50,857 bases of DNA from Pseudomonadota bacterium (GCA_023400405.1 JAEXFD010000028.1:1-50857), one strand, 5' to 3'; numbered from the stretch's first letter, positions 34,293 through 42,917 are shown. Numbers and translations are program-made. The notes: a model not told the origin generated them from the letters alone.

Positions 34293-34991
34293 TCAGCGCT
34301 CTGCGGCGCGGACCAGGGTCAGCGTCCGTCCGCCCGGCGCAGTGAGCACGAGCTTGCCGCGGCCATTGGCGCTGACGGTCAGCCGCTCGCGAAACAACGC
34401 CAGGATCGTCGTCTCCTGGACGTTCCGCGCCCGCTCCATGCAGGCCATCCGGGTCGTCGCAAGCGCTCCCGCGCTCAGCCGGCCGCGCTCGAAGCCGAAG
34501 CTGCCGGAGAAGCGGTTGCAGCTTGCATTGCCGCTGATCCGCCCCTGCTCGAAGTGCACGCTAGGATCGGTGCCGCGGACGACCGGCCGACCGTCGATCG
34601 CCTCGATCCGCCAGCCGCCCTCGATGGCCGAGGTCTGCGGCACCGGCAGGCTCGCCTCGCCGCCGCAGCCGCGATAGGTCCGCCCGTCCACGCGCACCGT
34701 GACCGTGTCTGACCAGCTGCGGTCGCTCACGCCGTCGCTGCAGCCGCGATGGACGGTATTCACGTCGATCCGCCGGCCCTGCCACATCTCGCCGGCAAAG
34801 CCGTGGATCACCCGCGGAGTCGGCACGGTCACGGGGCGGCGGCCTGCCGTCTCGAAGCGCATCACGCGCTCGCCGATCGTCAGGCGCCAGCTCGGCTTGC
34901 TGCCGAACGCGCGATAGTCCTGCGCCTGGGCGGCGGCGGGCAGGGCAGTCAGCGCGATCAGGCTGGCGGCGGCGATCATCGGTGTGCGCAT
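34293..34991 (-). CDS. Secreted META-domain (HslJ-like) protein
   Basis: 232 residues. A signal peptide (MRTPMIAAASLIALTALPAAAQAQ) is followed by a beta-rich region about 110 residues long (YRAFGSKPSWRLTIGERVMRF) that resembles the lipoprotein-like domain often found before META. A C-terminal META domain then follows (IEGGWRIEAIDGRP, NASCNRFSGSFGF, TTRMACMERARNVQE). META proteins such as HslJ are linked to stress and novobiocin tolerance without a settled mechanism. GAGGAGC lies about nine bases before the ATG. The frame is open further upstream, but that part has no coding signal. Confidence 0.82.
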   Translation of the reverse strand: MRTPMIAAASLIALTALPAAAQAQDYRAFGSKPSWRLTIGERVMRFETAGRRPVTVPTPRVIHGFAGEMWQGRRIDVNTVHRGCSDGVSDRSWSDTVTVRVDGRTYRGCGGEASLPVPQTSAIEGGWRIEAIDGRPVVRGTDPSVHFEQGRISGNASCNRFSGSFGFERGRLSAGALATTRMACMERARNVQETTILALFRERLTVSANGRGKLVLTAPGGRTLTLVRAAER

Positions 34992-35067
34992 TGTCGTTGC
35001 TCCTCTTTCGCCAGGCCAATGCGCAAGCTCGGCTGAACGATCCATGGCCGCAAAGATCAGCCGCGGT

Positions 35068-35871
35068 TCAGCGCCGCCGAGCCTGGTTGAGCACCTCATA
35101 GGCCATCACCGCAGTCGCCACCGCGGCATTGAGGCTGTCGGCCTTGCCGAGCATCGGGATCTTGACCAGCAGATCGCATTCCGTGGCCATGAAGTCGGGC
35201 ATACCCTGCGCTTCGTTGCCGGTGAGCAGGAAGGTTGGGGTGGCATAATCCGGCGCCTTATAATCATGCTCGGTATCGAGGCTCAGCCCGACGAGCTGCC
35301 CCGGGCCGGCGCGCAGCCAGTCGCGGAACATGTCCCAGCTCGCCCGCGCCACGGGCACCGTGAACAGCGCACCCATGCTCGCGCGCACCGCCTCGACCGA
35401 AAAGGGGTCGACGCAGTCGTCGATCAGGATCAGCCCGCCCGCGCCGACGGCATCGGCCGTGCGCAGAATCGTGCCGAGATTGCCGGGATCGCGCAGCCGC
35501 TCGGCGACCAGCCAGATCGGCGCAGTGCTTCGATCCAATGCGTCCAGTTCGACGGCGAATTCGGGATAGACGCCCACCACCGCGCCCGGATTGTCCTTGC
35601 CTGAAAGCTTGGAGAGGATGTCGGCATTGGTCTCGATCGCCTCGCCGCCCGCGGCCTCGGTCGCCGCCACCAAGGCTTGGACCAGCGGATGCCCCGCCAT
35701 GTCACGCGCGAAGAACAGGAATTCGGGCAGCCGTCCGGCCTCGCGCGCCTCGGTGAGGATGCGCAGCCCCTCGGCGAGGAACAGCCCTTCCTCGCGGCGA
35801 TGCCGTTTGTCGCGCAGGTTGCGGACGCGCTTGATGAGCGGATTGGAAAAGGCAGTGATCTCGCGGGGCAT
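35068..35871 (-). CDS. TrmH/SpoU-family RNA 2'-O-methyltransferase
   Basis: 267 residues. The N-terminal substrate-binding domain has SNPLIKRVRNLRDKRHRREEGLFLAEG, typical of the TrmH/RlmB group. The C-terminal knotted SPOUT domain has motif 1 RDPGNLGTILRTADAVGAGGLIL, motif 2 LLTGNEAQGM and motif 3 IPMLGKADSLNAAVATAVMAYE. It methylates a ribose 2'-hydroxyl in rRNA or tRNA using SAM; the target position is not evident. An in-frame ATG at 35889 is another possible start. 77 bases lie between it and the META gene on the same strand. Confidence 0.9.
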   Translation of the reverse strand: MPREITAFSNPLIKRVRNLRDKRHRREEGLFLAEGLRILTEAREAGRLPEFLFFARDMAGHPLVQALVAATEAAGGEAIETNADILSKLSGKDNPGAVVGVYPEFAVELDALDRSTAPIWLVAERLRDPGNLGTILRTADAVGAGGLILIDDCVDPFSVEAVRASMGALFTVPVARASWDMFRDWLRAGPGQLVGLSLDTEHDYKAPDYATPTFLLTGNEAQGMPDFMATECDLLVKIPMLGKADSLNAAVATAVMAYEVLNQARRR

Positions 35872-35968
35872 CGCGTTTCTCTGCTCCATCGAAACGATGA
35901 AGTCACGGTCCAGAGTGGCCGGACGCGCCAAACTACGGTACGCCTCGCGACCGGGAAGGGGAAAACGG

Positions 35969-36667
35969 ATGGTCATCGGTGCCCTATGGGGACTGCTTCT
36001 CGGCGCATCTGCGATGCCGGATTGTTCCTATGTGCATGGCGACAAGACCAGTGCGAAGGAGATCGTGGCGAAGATCGAGCGCAGCAAAGGGATCTGTGCT
36101 ATTCCTTGGCGGGCACTGAAGCGTATTGTCGGGGAGCCTGGCGACCGGAGCATGATCGAGGCTGCGCTCGACCAGTTGGCCAGGGATCATCCAGAGCGCG
36201 CCGATAGGGTGATCGCGATGAAAGCCGAAGTGGCGGCGGCAGCGGGTCAGCCTGCGGCGATGCTCGCGCTTGCTGACGCGAACGTGCGCGCGCATCCCGA
36301 GGACAAGAGCCTGGCCAATATGTCCTGCTTTGTTCGCGGCGCCCACGGCTTCGATATCGAGCATGCGATGCCTTTCTGCGACGCGGCAGTCGATGGCGAC
36401 GGCAGGCCAGGCTGGGCTCTGATCAATCGCGGGGTCGTGGAACTCGCGCTCGGCCGGGATCGCGAAGCCATGGCCGATTTCAACGAAGCCTTGGTTAACA
36501 AGCTGATGCGTGAGGCGAACCATCCATTTCTCATCAACGCCATATATGGGCGTGGGATCGCCCGTCTTAGGCTGGGAGATAAAGGTGGGAGAGACGACAT
36601 CGCAATGGCGATCCGCCGTAGACCTGACGTGGCGCTCGATTTCGCCGACGCCGGCATCCGGCCCTGA
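35969..36667 (+). CDS. Unknown repeat protein with signal peptide
   Basis: 232 residues, no family recognised with certainty. A short hydrophobic start (MVIGALWGLLLGASAMPDC) could be a signal peptide, with a Cys at the end that does not form a standard lipobox. The rest is helical with TPR-like units: AAAAGQPAAMLALADANVRAHPEDKSL and INRGVVELALGRDREAMADFNEAL. GGGAAGGGG precedes the ATG. Codon third positions are clearly less GC-rich than in the neighbours, for example near 36530-36600. It is the only + strand gene between two minus-strand blocks, and its stop abuts the HPr stop. This could be an inserted accessory gene. Confidence 0.72.
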   Translation: MVIGALWGLLLGASAMPDCSYVHGDKTSAKEIVAKIERSKGICAIPWRALKRIVGEPGDRSMIEAALDQLARDHPERADRVIAMKAEVAAAAGQPAAMLALADANVRAHPEDKSLANMSCFVRGAHGFDIEHAMPFCDAAVDGDGRPGWALINRGVVELALGRDREAMADFNEALVNKLMREANHPFLINAIYGRGIARLRLGDKGGRDDIAMAIRRRPDVALDFADAGIRP

Positions 36668-36940
36668 CTATTCTTCTCCGAACCGCGCCTCGACCAGTTC
36701 CACCAGCGCCTGCACCGCGCCGTCCGCGCCGTCGCCTTCGGCGCTGATCGTGATCGTGTCGCCCTTGGCGGCGCCAAGCATCATCAGGTCAAGGATCGAG
36801 GTGCCGGACGCCGTGTTGCCGTCCTTCTCAACGACGAGCTCCACCGGCTGGCTGCTGGCCAGCGTGACGAACGCCATGCTGGCGCGCGCGTGGAGGCCGC
36901 GCTTGTTGACGATCGTGACGGTCTGGGCGCAGCGGCTCAA
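36668..36940 (-). CDS. HPr-like phosphocarrier of the nitrogen PTS
   Basis: 90 residues. The phospho-accepting histidine is His17 in KRGLHARAS, and the regulatory serine corresponds to Ser48 in SGTSILDLMML. In alphaproteobacteria such HPr/NPr proteins carry phosphate from EI to EIIA proteins for regulation rather than sugar uptake. The start is TTG, overlapping the EIIA stop as TTGA, so the genes are coupled. No EI gene lies in the window. Its stop directly abuts that of the convergent repeat-protein gene. Confidence 0.92.
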   Translation of the reverse strand: MSRCAQTVTIVNKRGLHARASMAFVTLASSQPVELVVEKDGNTASGTSILDLMMLGAAKGDTITISAEGDGADGAVQALVELVEARFGEE

Positions 36941-37344
36941 GCGGCTGCCTCGCCGAGCACTTCGGAGGCGATGGTGATGTATTTGCGCCCCGCATCGCGC
37001 GCCGCGGCCACCGCCTCGGTCACCTTCATCGTCTTGCGCGCGCTGCCCAGGCGGATCAGCATCGGCAGGTTGATGCCGGCGATCACTTCGATCCGACCGG
37101 CCTCCATCAGCGAAATGGCGAGGTTCGAGGGCGTGCCGCCGAACAAGTCGCTGAGCACGATCACGCCGCGGCCTTCATCGACTTCGGCGATCGCCGCGGC
37201 GATGTCCGCGCGGCGACCCTCCATGTCGTCCTCGGGGCCGATGCAGATCGCGGCGATCCGCTCCTGCTTGCCCACCACATGCTCCATCGCGACGACGAAC
37301 TCTTCGGCGAGTCGTCCGTGCGTCACGAGTACCAACCCGATCAT
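36937..37344 (-). CDS. PTS EIIA, mannose/fructose family
   Basis: 135 residues of the EIIA-Man fold. The phosphorylated histidine is His9 in LVLVTHG, and DLFGGTPSNLAIS and INLPMLIRL are conserved. No membrane EIIBCD components are nearby, so it is a regulatory EIIA as in other alphaproteobacteria. GGAG lies eight bases before the ATG, and 17 bases separate it from rapZ. It belongs to the operon chvI-chvG-hprK-rapZ-EIIA-HPr. Confidence 0.92.
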   Translation of the reverse strand: MIGLVLVTHGRLAEEFVVAMEHVVGKQERIAAICIGPEDDMEGRRADIAAAIAEVDEGRGVIVLSDLFGGTPSNLAISLMEAGRIEVIAGINLPMLIRLGSARKTMKVTEAVAAARDAGRKYITIASEVLGEAAA

Positions 37345-37361
37345 CTTCTAACTCCGCCCCT

Positions 37362-38285
37362 TCATATAGACACCGGGGCCCCCTCCAGCGAGTCCTGTGG
37401 GGCGGTTTTCGTATCCCGATGGGTCACCGTGGGCGAAAAACCGGCCTCGCGCAACCGCGCTGCCATCAGCTCGGCGACATGCACCGATCGGTGCCGGCCC
37501 CCCGTGCACCCGAATGCGATCGTGACATAGGCCTTGCCCTCGGCCTGGTAGCGCGGGAGCAGCAGCAGGAGCAGCGATTCGATCTGCGCCATTGCCGCGG
37601 GATAGGCGGGATCGGCCGCGACATAGGCCGCGACGTCCGGGTCGAGTCCCGTTCCGGGGCGAAGCGCCTCGTCCCAGTGCGGATTGCGCAGGAAGCGCAT
37701 GTCGAAGACGAGGTCGGCATTGCCGGGCAGGCCGCGCGCGAAGCCGAACGATAGGATCGAGAGCGTCGTTCGGCCCAGGCCCTCGCCCGAAAAGGTCGAT
37801 CGGATCTGCTGGGCGAGCTCGTTGGAAGAGAGGGTGGTGGTGTCGATCAGCCGGTTCGACCAGCGGCGCAGCGCCGTCAGCAGCTCGCGTTCGCGCGCGA
37901 TCCCCTGGTGCGCCGGCCGGTCCTGCGCCAGCGGATGGCGGCGCCGGGTCTCCGAATAGCGGCGTTCGAGCTCGGCGCCGGCGCATTCGAGGAACAGCGT
38001 GCCCACGTCATGGCCATGATCCTCGCGCAGCGTCTTGATGCGCCGGACGATGCTCTCCGCGTCGAATCCCCGCGTCGTCGTGCCGATCCCGATCGCGAGC
38101 GGCCGATCGTCATCGCCCTCCATCCCTTCGCCCGGAGCGGTGTCGAGCAGGCGGTTGAGCAGCAGCAGCGGCAGGTTGTCGACCACTTCCCAGCCCAAAT
38201 CCTCGAGCGTGCGCAGCACCGTCGACTTGCCCGCGCCGGACATGCCGGTGACGAGCAGGATCTGCTTGGGGCGCCGCCGGCTCAT
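37362..38285 (-). CDS. rapZ: RapZ, P-loop nucleotide-binding protein
   Basis: 307 residues. Walker A GMSGAGKS is at residues 14-21, then VVDNLPLLLLNRLL. The C-terminal half has FGFARGLPGNADLVFDMRFLRNP and FGCTGGRHRSVHVAE. In E. coli RapZ senses glucosamine-6-phosphate and directs decay of the small RNA GlmZ; its role in alphaproteobacteria is less clear. The start overlaps the hprK stop as ATGA. The frame is open upstream into hprK but that part is not coding for RapZ. Confidence 0.93.
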   Translation of the reverse strand: MSRRRPKQILLVTGMSGAGKSTVLRTLEDLGWEVVDNLPLLLLNRLLDTAPGEGMEGDDDRPLAIGIGTTTRGFDAESIVRRIKTLREDHGHDVGTLFLECAGAELERRYSETRRRHPLAQDRPAHQGIARERELLTALRRWSNRLIDTTTLSSNELAQQIRSTFSGEGLGRTTLSILSFGFARGLPGNADLVFDMRFLRNPHWDEALRPGTGLDPDVAAYVAADPAYPAAMAQIESLLLLLLPRYQAEGKAYVTIAFGCTGGRHRSVHVAELMAARLREAGFSPTVTHRDTKTAPQDSLEGAPVSI

Positions 38286-38710
38286 CGCGTGACGGTCTCC
38301 AACGCGAGCCCGACCTTGATCGCGGCCGCAGGATCGCCGGCCGCCAAGGCAAGCACGGGCAACTCGACGCCGGCGATCGTGCGCGTCCGGCGCTCGTTGG
38401 GATTGCGCGGCGGCGAATCGAGCAGCACCACCACCAGCGAGACGGGCACGCGTTCCTGTGCGTCGCGGGCAATGATCCCGACGCCGCGCACCTCGATGTG
38501 GCCGCCCTCGCCGGCAAGGGGAGACGCCAGCAGCTTGCCGGACTCTCGAAGGCAAATGGTGCGGCCATTCGCCACCAGGCCGGCCCCGCGATCGAGGAGC
38601 TGGATCAGCAAGTCGCTGCGTAGCTCGGGGTTGCGCGATTCGATCAGTACGGCGCGGCCGTCCAGCGCAGCGCAGGCGGCCTGGATCGTTTCGGAAGAAA
38701 GCACTGCCAT
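38282..38710 (-). CDS. hprK: HPr kinase/phosphorylase homologue with lost P-loop
   Basis: 142 residues, the length of alphaproteobacterial HprK, which has only the kinase domain. Position, length and segments such as GGHIEVRGVGIIA and AGVELPVLALAAGDPAA identify the family. The nucleotide site is absent: where relatives read GPSGSGKSD this protein has SRNPELRSD (residues 25-33), and the acidic pair usual in VADD is VANG (46-49). The change is in frame and residue for residue, so it is not a frameshift. An inactive regulator of HPr or RapZ is a possible reading. The start overlaps the chvG stop by one base and the stop overlaps rapZ. Confidence 0.82.
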   Translation of the reverse strand: MAVLSSETIQAACAALDGRAVLIESRNPELRSDLLIQLLDRGAGLVANGRTICLRESGKLLASPLAGEGGHIEVRGVGIIARDAQERVPVSLVVVLLDSPPRNPNERRTRTIAGVELPVLALAAGDPAAAIKVGLALETVTR

Positions 38711-40290
38711 CAGCTTCGTGCCGCCAACGGCAGACGCACCACGAACCGTGCCCCGCTCAATCGATCCTCCCGCGCCTCGACCGAAATGCTCCCCTGGTGG
38801 CCCTCCACGATCGTGCGCGCGATGGCAAGCCCCAGTCCCGAATGCTGTCCGAATGCCTCGCTTTGCGGCCGCACCGAATGGAAGCGGCGGAAGATCGCCT
38901 CGCGTGCTTCCTCGGGCACGCCGGGCCCTTCGTCCTCCACCTTGATCGTCAGGTCCTCGGCATCACTCGCGGCGGAGATCGCGATCAGGCCGCCCGGCGG
39001 CGAGAAGGAAATCGCATTCTCGATCAAATTCTCGAAGACCCGTTCCAGCCGCCCCCCTTCGCCGAGCACGGTGAGCTGGACGTTGCGGCCGCGATCGAAG
39101 GCGATTCGGATGCCGCCTGGCAGGCCGCGCGCCTCGCGCTGATCGAGCAGCGCCTGGATCATTGCGCCGATATCGACGGGCTCGAACGTTGCGCGGCTCA
39201 ATTGCGCGTCGAGCCGCGAGGCTTCGGAAATGTCGCTGATCAGCCGATCGAGCCGCAGCACATCGTCGCGGACGATGTCGAGCAGTTGGTCGCGCTGCTC
39301 CTTGCGCGTGACATGGCTCAGCCCCTCGACGGCGGAGCGCAGCGAGGCGAGGGGGTTCTTGAGCTCGTGCGTCACGTCCGCGGCAAAGGCCTCGGTCGCG
39401 TCGATGCGCGCGCGCAGGGCCTGGCTCATGTCGGAAAGCGCGCGGGCGAGCAGGCCGATCTCGTCGCTGCGGGACGGCAGGCGCGGCACAACCACTTCGC
39501 GCGCGCGGCCCAATCGCACCCGGATCGCGGCGCGGGCAAGGCGGCGCAGCGGGCGGACGATGGTCCGGGCGAGAAACAGCGAGAGCAGGATCGACGCGAA
39601 CGAAACGATCAGCAGTACCATGCCGAGCCGGAAGCGCTCGGCACGCACCGTCTGGGTGATGTCGCGGGCATTGGCCGTGGTCATCACCACGCCGAGCTCG
39701 GTGATCGGAGCGGCGGCGGTGATCACCGGCGTGCGGTCCGGCGCCCGCCACACCGTCGCCGGGGTGCCGTGCGCCGAGAGCGCCGTGCGCACGTCCGGCC
39801 AGTCGAGCCCCCGGTCGCTCGCCCGCTCGCGATAGAGCGGCGCGCGGTCGGCGCCCGCGACCATGTCCACCACCGCGTCGAGCCGCCGAGCTGCGCTGAG
39901 GCCCCAGGGATCCTTGTCGGGATCGCGCAGCACGACGTTGCGCAGCCCCAGCGCCTTGCTGTCCGAAAGCAGCTCGCCCTGCTCGTCGTAGAGGCGGATG
40001 CGCGTGCCGGTGTCGCGCGCCAGGCTGAGCACCAGCAGGTCGCGGCGCTTGCCGTCCTTGGCCGAGGCGAGTGCCTGGGCGATCAGCCGCACCTCGCGCG
40101 CGGCTTGCTCGACTCGGCTGTCGACGATGCGGCTGCGGAACGAATCGAGATAGGAGAAGCCGCCGCCGAGCAGGGCGAGCGCGAAGATGTTCACCGCGAG
40201 GATGCGCGGCGTCAGGCTGACCCGGTTGGACCATTTGAGCGCGAGGTCGCGCTCGTCCCTATTCGTCCGAGAAGCGGTAGCCGGCGCCAT
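38710..40290 (-). CDS. chvG: ChvG-like sensor histidine kinase
   Basis: 526 residues. A first membrane helix (ILAVNIFALALLGGGFSYL), a periplasmic region of about 180 residues, a second helix (MVLLIVSFASILLSLFLA) and HAMP lead to the kinase core. The phospho-accepting histidine is His308 in FAADVTHELKNPL; the N-box FENLIENAISFSP, DEGPGVP and GLGLAIARTIVEGH follow. ChvG pairs with ChvI and responds to acid or envelope stress, or metabolic state, in alphaproteobacteria. The only in-frame start before the first helix is the ATG at 40290, inside chvI, giving a 32-base overlap. Confidence 0.92.
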   Translation of the reverse strand: MAPATASRTNRDERDLALKWSNRVSLTPRILAVNIFALALLGGGFSYLDSFRSRIVDSRVEQAAREVRLIAQALASAKDGKRRDLLVLSLARDTGTRIRLYDEQGELLSDSKALGLRNVVLRDPDKDPWGLSAARRLDAVVDMVAGADRAPLYRERASDRGLDWPDVRTALSAHGTPATVWRAPDRTPVITAAAPITELGVVMTTANARDITQTVRAERFRLGMVLLIVSFASILLSLFLARTIVRPLRRLARAAIRVRLGRAREVVVPRLPSRSDEIGLLARALSDMSQALRARIDATEAFAADVTHELKNPLASLRSAVEGLSHVTRKEQRDQLLDIVRDDVLRLDRLISDISEASRLDAQLSRATFEPVDIGAMIQALLDQREARGLPGGIRIAFDRGRNVQLTVLGEGGRLERVFENLIENAISFSPPGGLIAISAASDAEDLTIKVEDEGPGVPEEAREAIFRRFHSVRPQSEAFGQHSGLGLAIARTIVEGHQGSISVEAREDRLSGARFVVRLPLAARS

Positions 40291-40966
40291 AGAGCGTCTC
40301 GATCGCGTCGAACTCCGAATCGACCTGGCGGAACTTGCGCCGGACGCGCTTGATATGGCTGTCGATGGTCCGGTCGTCGACATAGATGTCGTCCTGATAC
40401 GCCGCATCCATCAGCTGGTTGCGCGTCTTGACGATGCCGGGCCGCTGGGCGAGCGTCTCGAGGATCAGGAATTCGGTGACGGTGAGCGTGACGTTGGCGC
40501 CGCCCCAGGTCACGCGGTGGCGCGCCGGATCCATCGTCAGTCGCCCGCGCTCCAGGATCTCGGCGGTCGCCTCCTCGCCATTCTCGGCGTTGGCCGGCGT
40601 CGCCTCGGTGCGGCGCAGGATCGCGCGGATGCGGGCGATCAGCAGCCGCTGGCTGAACGGCTTGGCGATATAATCGTCCGCGCCCATCGCCAGGCCCAGC
40701 GCCTCGTCCAGCTCGTCGTCTTTGCTGGTCAGGAAGATCACCGGGATCATGCTCTTCTCGCGCAGCCGGCGCAGCAGCTCGAGCCCGTCCATCTTCGGCA
40801 TCTTGATGTCGAGCACGGCCAGGTCTGGCGGATTCTCGATCAGCGCCTTCAGCGCGCTCTCGCCGTCCGAATAGACGCGGGTCATGAAGCCTTCGGTCTG
40901 CAGCGCGATCGAGACCGAAGTGAGGATGTTGCGGTCGTCATCGACCAGCGCGACCGTCGCAGTCAT
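40259..40966 (-). CDS. chvI: ChvI-like OmpR-family response regulator
   Basis: 235 residues. The receiver domain has acidic residues Asp9-11, the phosphorylated Asp53 (VLDIKMP), the conserved Lys in YIAKPFSQR and then an OmpR-type winged helix (RNQLMDAAYQDDIYVDDRTIDSHIKRVRRKF). It is the partner of ChvG. First gene of the minus-strand operon that runs to HPr; the 193-base gap to the divergent pckA gene should contain both promoters. Linkage of chvI to pckA is a known alphaproteobacterial arrangement. Confidence 0.93.
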   Translation of the reverse strand: MTATVALVDDDRNILTSVSIALQTEGFMTRVYSDGESALKALIENPPDLAVLDIKMPKMDGLELLRRLREKSMIPVIFLTSKDDELDEALGLAMGADDYIAKPFSQRLLIARIRAILRRTEATPANAENGEEATAEILERGRLTMDPARHRVTWGGANVTLTVTEFLILETLAQRPGIVKTRNQLMDAAYQDDIYVDDRTIDSHIKRVRRKFRQVDSEFDAIETLYGAGYRFSDE

Positions 40967-41057
40967 GCGGCGTCGAAACCGTGGCAGTGGAGCATCACGT
41001 TCCAGGCGTTAGACCAAAGTTCTTGTCCGCTCAATCACGTGACAACGTTTACCCGGA

Positions 41058-41086
41058 TTGACCCGCCTCCGAAGGCGCGCCTATGG
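41058..41086 (+). promoter_or_regulatory. Possible promoter of pckA
   Basis: TTGACC (41058-41063) and CTATGG (41081-41086) are 17 bases apart and lie 74 bases before the pckA start. The spacer holds a small palindrome (CGCCT...AGGCG). An AT-rich stretch AATAATATT follows. Tentative. Confidence 0.33.
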
Positions 41087-41159
41087 CCGAGCAATAATAT
41101 TACGCCGGGCGGAAACAGCCCGGGAATCGCCGCGAAGGCGGCCGGAGACGGAGGCTGAA

Positions 41160-42770
41160 TTGACCGAGCGCACGCCGCGCCACGGGCTCGATGCGATGGG
41201 CATCGGCACGGGCGCCACCCTGTATTGGAACCTCGAGACGGCACCCCTGGTGGAGCACGCGGTCCGCCGCAACGAAGGCCGGCTGGCGAAACATGGCCCG
41301 CTGGTCGTCACCACCGGCAAGCACACCGGCCGATCCGCCAAGGACAAGTTCATCGTCCGCGACGCGACCACCGAAGACACGGTCTGGTGGGGCAGCGTCA
41401 ATCGCGGCATGGACCCGGCGCATTTCGCCGCGCTCAAGGCCGATTTCCTCGCCGAGCTCGCCCAGCGCGAAACGCTGTTCGTCCAGGACCTGCATGGCGG
41501 ATCGCAGCCCGAGCATCGCGTCCGCGTCCGGGTGATCAACGAATTCGCCTGGCACAATCTGTTCATCCGCACGCTGCTCTGCCGCCCCGATGCGGCGGAA
41601 CTCGCGGATTTCGTCCCCGAATATACGATCATCGACCTGCCGAGCTTCCGCGCCGATCCGGATCGCCATGGCACGCGCCGCGAGACGGTGATCGCCGTCA
41701 ACTTCACCGAGAAGCTGATCCTGATCGGCGGCACGGCCTATGCCGGCGAAATGAAGAAGGCGGTGTTCGGCCTGCTCAACTATCTGCTGCCCGAAGCCGG
41801 GATCATGCCGATGCACTGTTCGGCCAATATCGGCCCGGACGGCGATACGGCAGTGTTCTTCGGCCTGTCGGGCACCGGCAAGACCACGCTTTCCGCCGAT
41901 GCCAGCCGAACGCTGATCGGCGACGACGAGCATGGCTGGTCGGACGAGTCGGTCTTCAATTTCGAAGGCGGCTGCTATGCCAAGATGATCAATCTCTCGG
42001 CCGAGGCCGAGCCGGAGATCTTCGCCACCACCCGGCGCTTCGGCACCGTGCTCGAAAACGTCGTCATGGAAGAGTCGCGCGAACTCGATTTCGCCGACAA
42101 CAGCCTCGCCGAAAACAGCCGCGGCGCCTATCCGATCGATTTCATCCCCAATTGCTCCGAGCGCAATCTCGGGCCGGTGCCGAAGAACATCATCTTCCTC
42201 ACCGCGGACGCCTTCGGGGTGATGCCGCCGATCGCCAAGCTGACCCCCGAACAGGCGATGTACCATTTCCTCTCGGGCTACACCGCCAAGGTTGCCGGCA
42301 CCGAGATCGGCGTCACCGAGCCCGAGGCGACCTTCTCGACCTGCTTCGGCGCCGCCTTCATGCCGCGTCACCCCGCCGTGTACGGCAATCTGCTCAAGGC
42401 GCGGATCGCGGCGGGCAAGGTCGATTGCTGGCTGGTCAACACCGGCTGGAGTGGGGGCAGGGCGACCGATCCGGGCATCAAGCGCATGCCGATCAAGGTC
42501 ACCCGCGCGCTGCTCAACGCCGCGCTCGACGGCAGCCTGGCCCAGGCCGAGTTCCGCAAGGACCCCAATTTCGGCTTCATGGTTCCCGTCGCCGTGCCAG
42601 GCGTCGATAGCGCCATCCTCGATCCTCGCGCGGCCTGGACGAACAAGGCGCAGTACGACGCCACCGCCGCCAGCCTGGTCGATCGGTTTGTCGAGAACTT
42701 CGCCCAGTTCCTGGACCATGTCGATGAAGGCGTCCGCCAGGCCGCCCCGCGGGTGAGCGCGATCGCGTAG
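41160..42770 (+). CDS. pckA: Phosphoenolpyruvate carboxykinase (ATP)
   Basis: 536 residues, normal for ATP-dependent PckA, which makes phosphoenolpyruvate from oxaloacetate at the entry of gluconeogenesis. The kinase loop GLSGTGKT lies at residues 235-242, followed by LSADASRTLIGDDEHGW; upstream are TGRSAKDKFIV and NVNFT-type substrate residues (VIAVNFTEK). The start is TTG at 41160 with GGAGG (41150-41154) five bases before it; the frame is open upstream without coding signal. Divergent from chvI, and an inverted repeat follows its stop. Confidence 0.95.
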   Translation: MTERTPRHGLDAMGIGTGATLYWNLETAPLVEHAVRRNEGRLAKHGPLVVTTGKHTGRSAKDKFIVRDATTEDTVWWGSVNRGMDPAHFAALKADFLAELAQRETLFVQDLHGGSQPEHRVRVRVINEFAWHNLFIRTLLCRPDAAELADFVPEYTIIDLPSFRADPDRHGTRRETVIAVNFTEKLILIGGTAYAGEMKKAVFGLLNYLLPEAGIMPMHCSANIGPDGDTAVFFGLSGTGKTTLSADASRTLIGDDEHGWSDESVFNFEGGCYAKMINLSAEAEPEIFATTRRFGTVLENVVMEESRELDFADNSLAENSRGAYPIDFIPNCSERNLGPVPKNIIFLTADAFGVMPPIAKLTPEQAMYHFLSGYTAKVAGTEIGVTEPEATFSTCFGAAFMPRHPAVYGNLLKARIAAGKVDCWLVNTGWSGGRATDPGIKRMPIKVTRALLNAALDGSLAQAEFRKDPNFGFMVPVAVPGVDSAILDPRAAWTNKAQYDATAASLVDRFVENFAQFLDHVDEGVRQAAPRVSAIA

Positions 42771-42794
42771 CTAACAGTTCGGCCTATAGCAGTT

Positions 42795-42887
42795 CCCCGG
42801 CGAAGGCCGGGGCCCAGCTGCCGCGTCTTCGAGAGGATGGGAACTCAAGAGAATGCGTCGAGACTGGGCCCCCGGCCTTCGCCGGGG
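42795..42887. repeat. Inverted repeat with nested hairpins after pckA
   Basis: The left arm (42795-42817) and right arm (42864-42887) are reverse complements apart from one extra C in the right arm, with 46 bases between. Each arm has its own palindrome, CCCCGGC-GAAG-GCCGGGG. The design matches the element after murU though the sequence differs. It lies between pckA and a convergent gene and may end transcription of both. Confidence 0.75.
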
Positions 42888-42917
42888 AGCAGGAAGGTTA
42901 TGAGCGACGCAGGAAGC

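Noticed and set aside
38282..38710. Loss of the HprK P-loop as a frameshift artefact
   Set aside because: Sequence before and after the loop stays in the family frame with equal spacing, so the change is by substitution.
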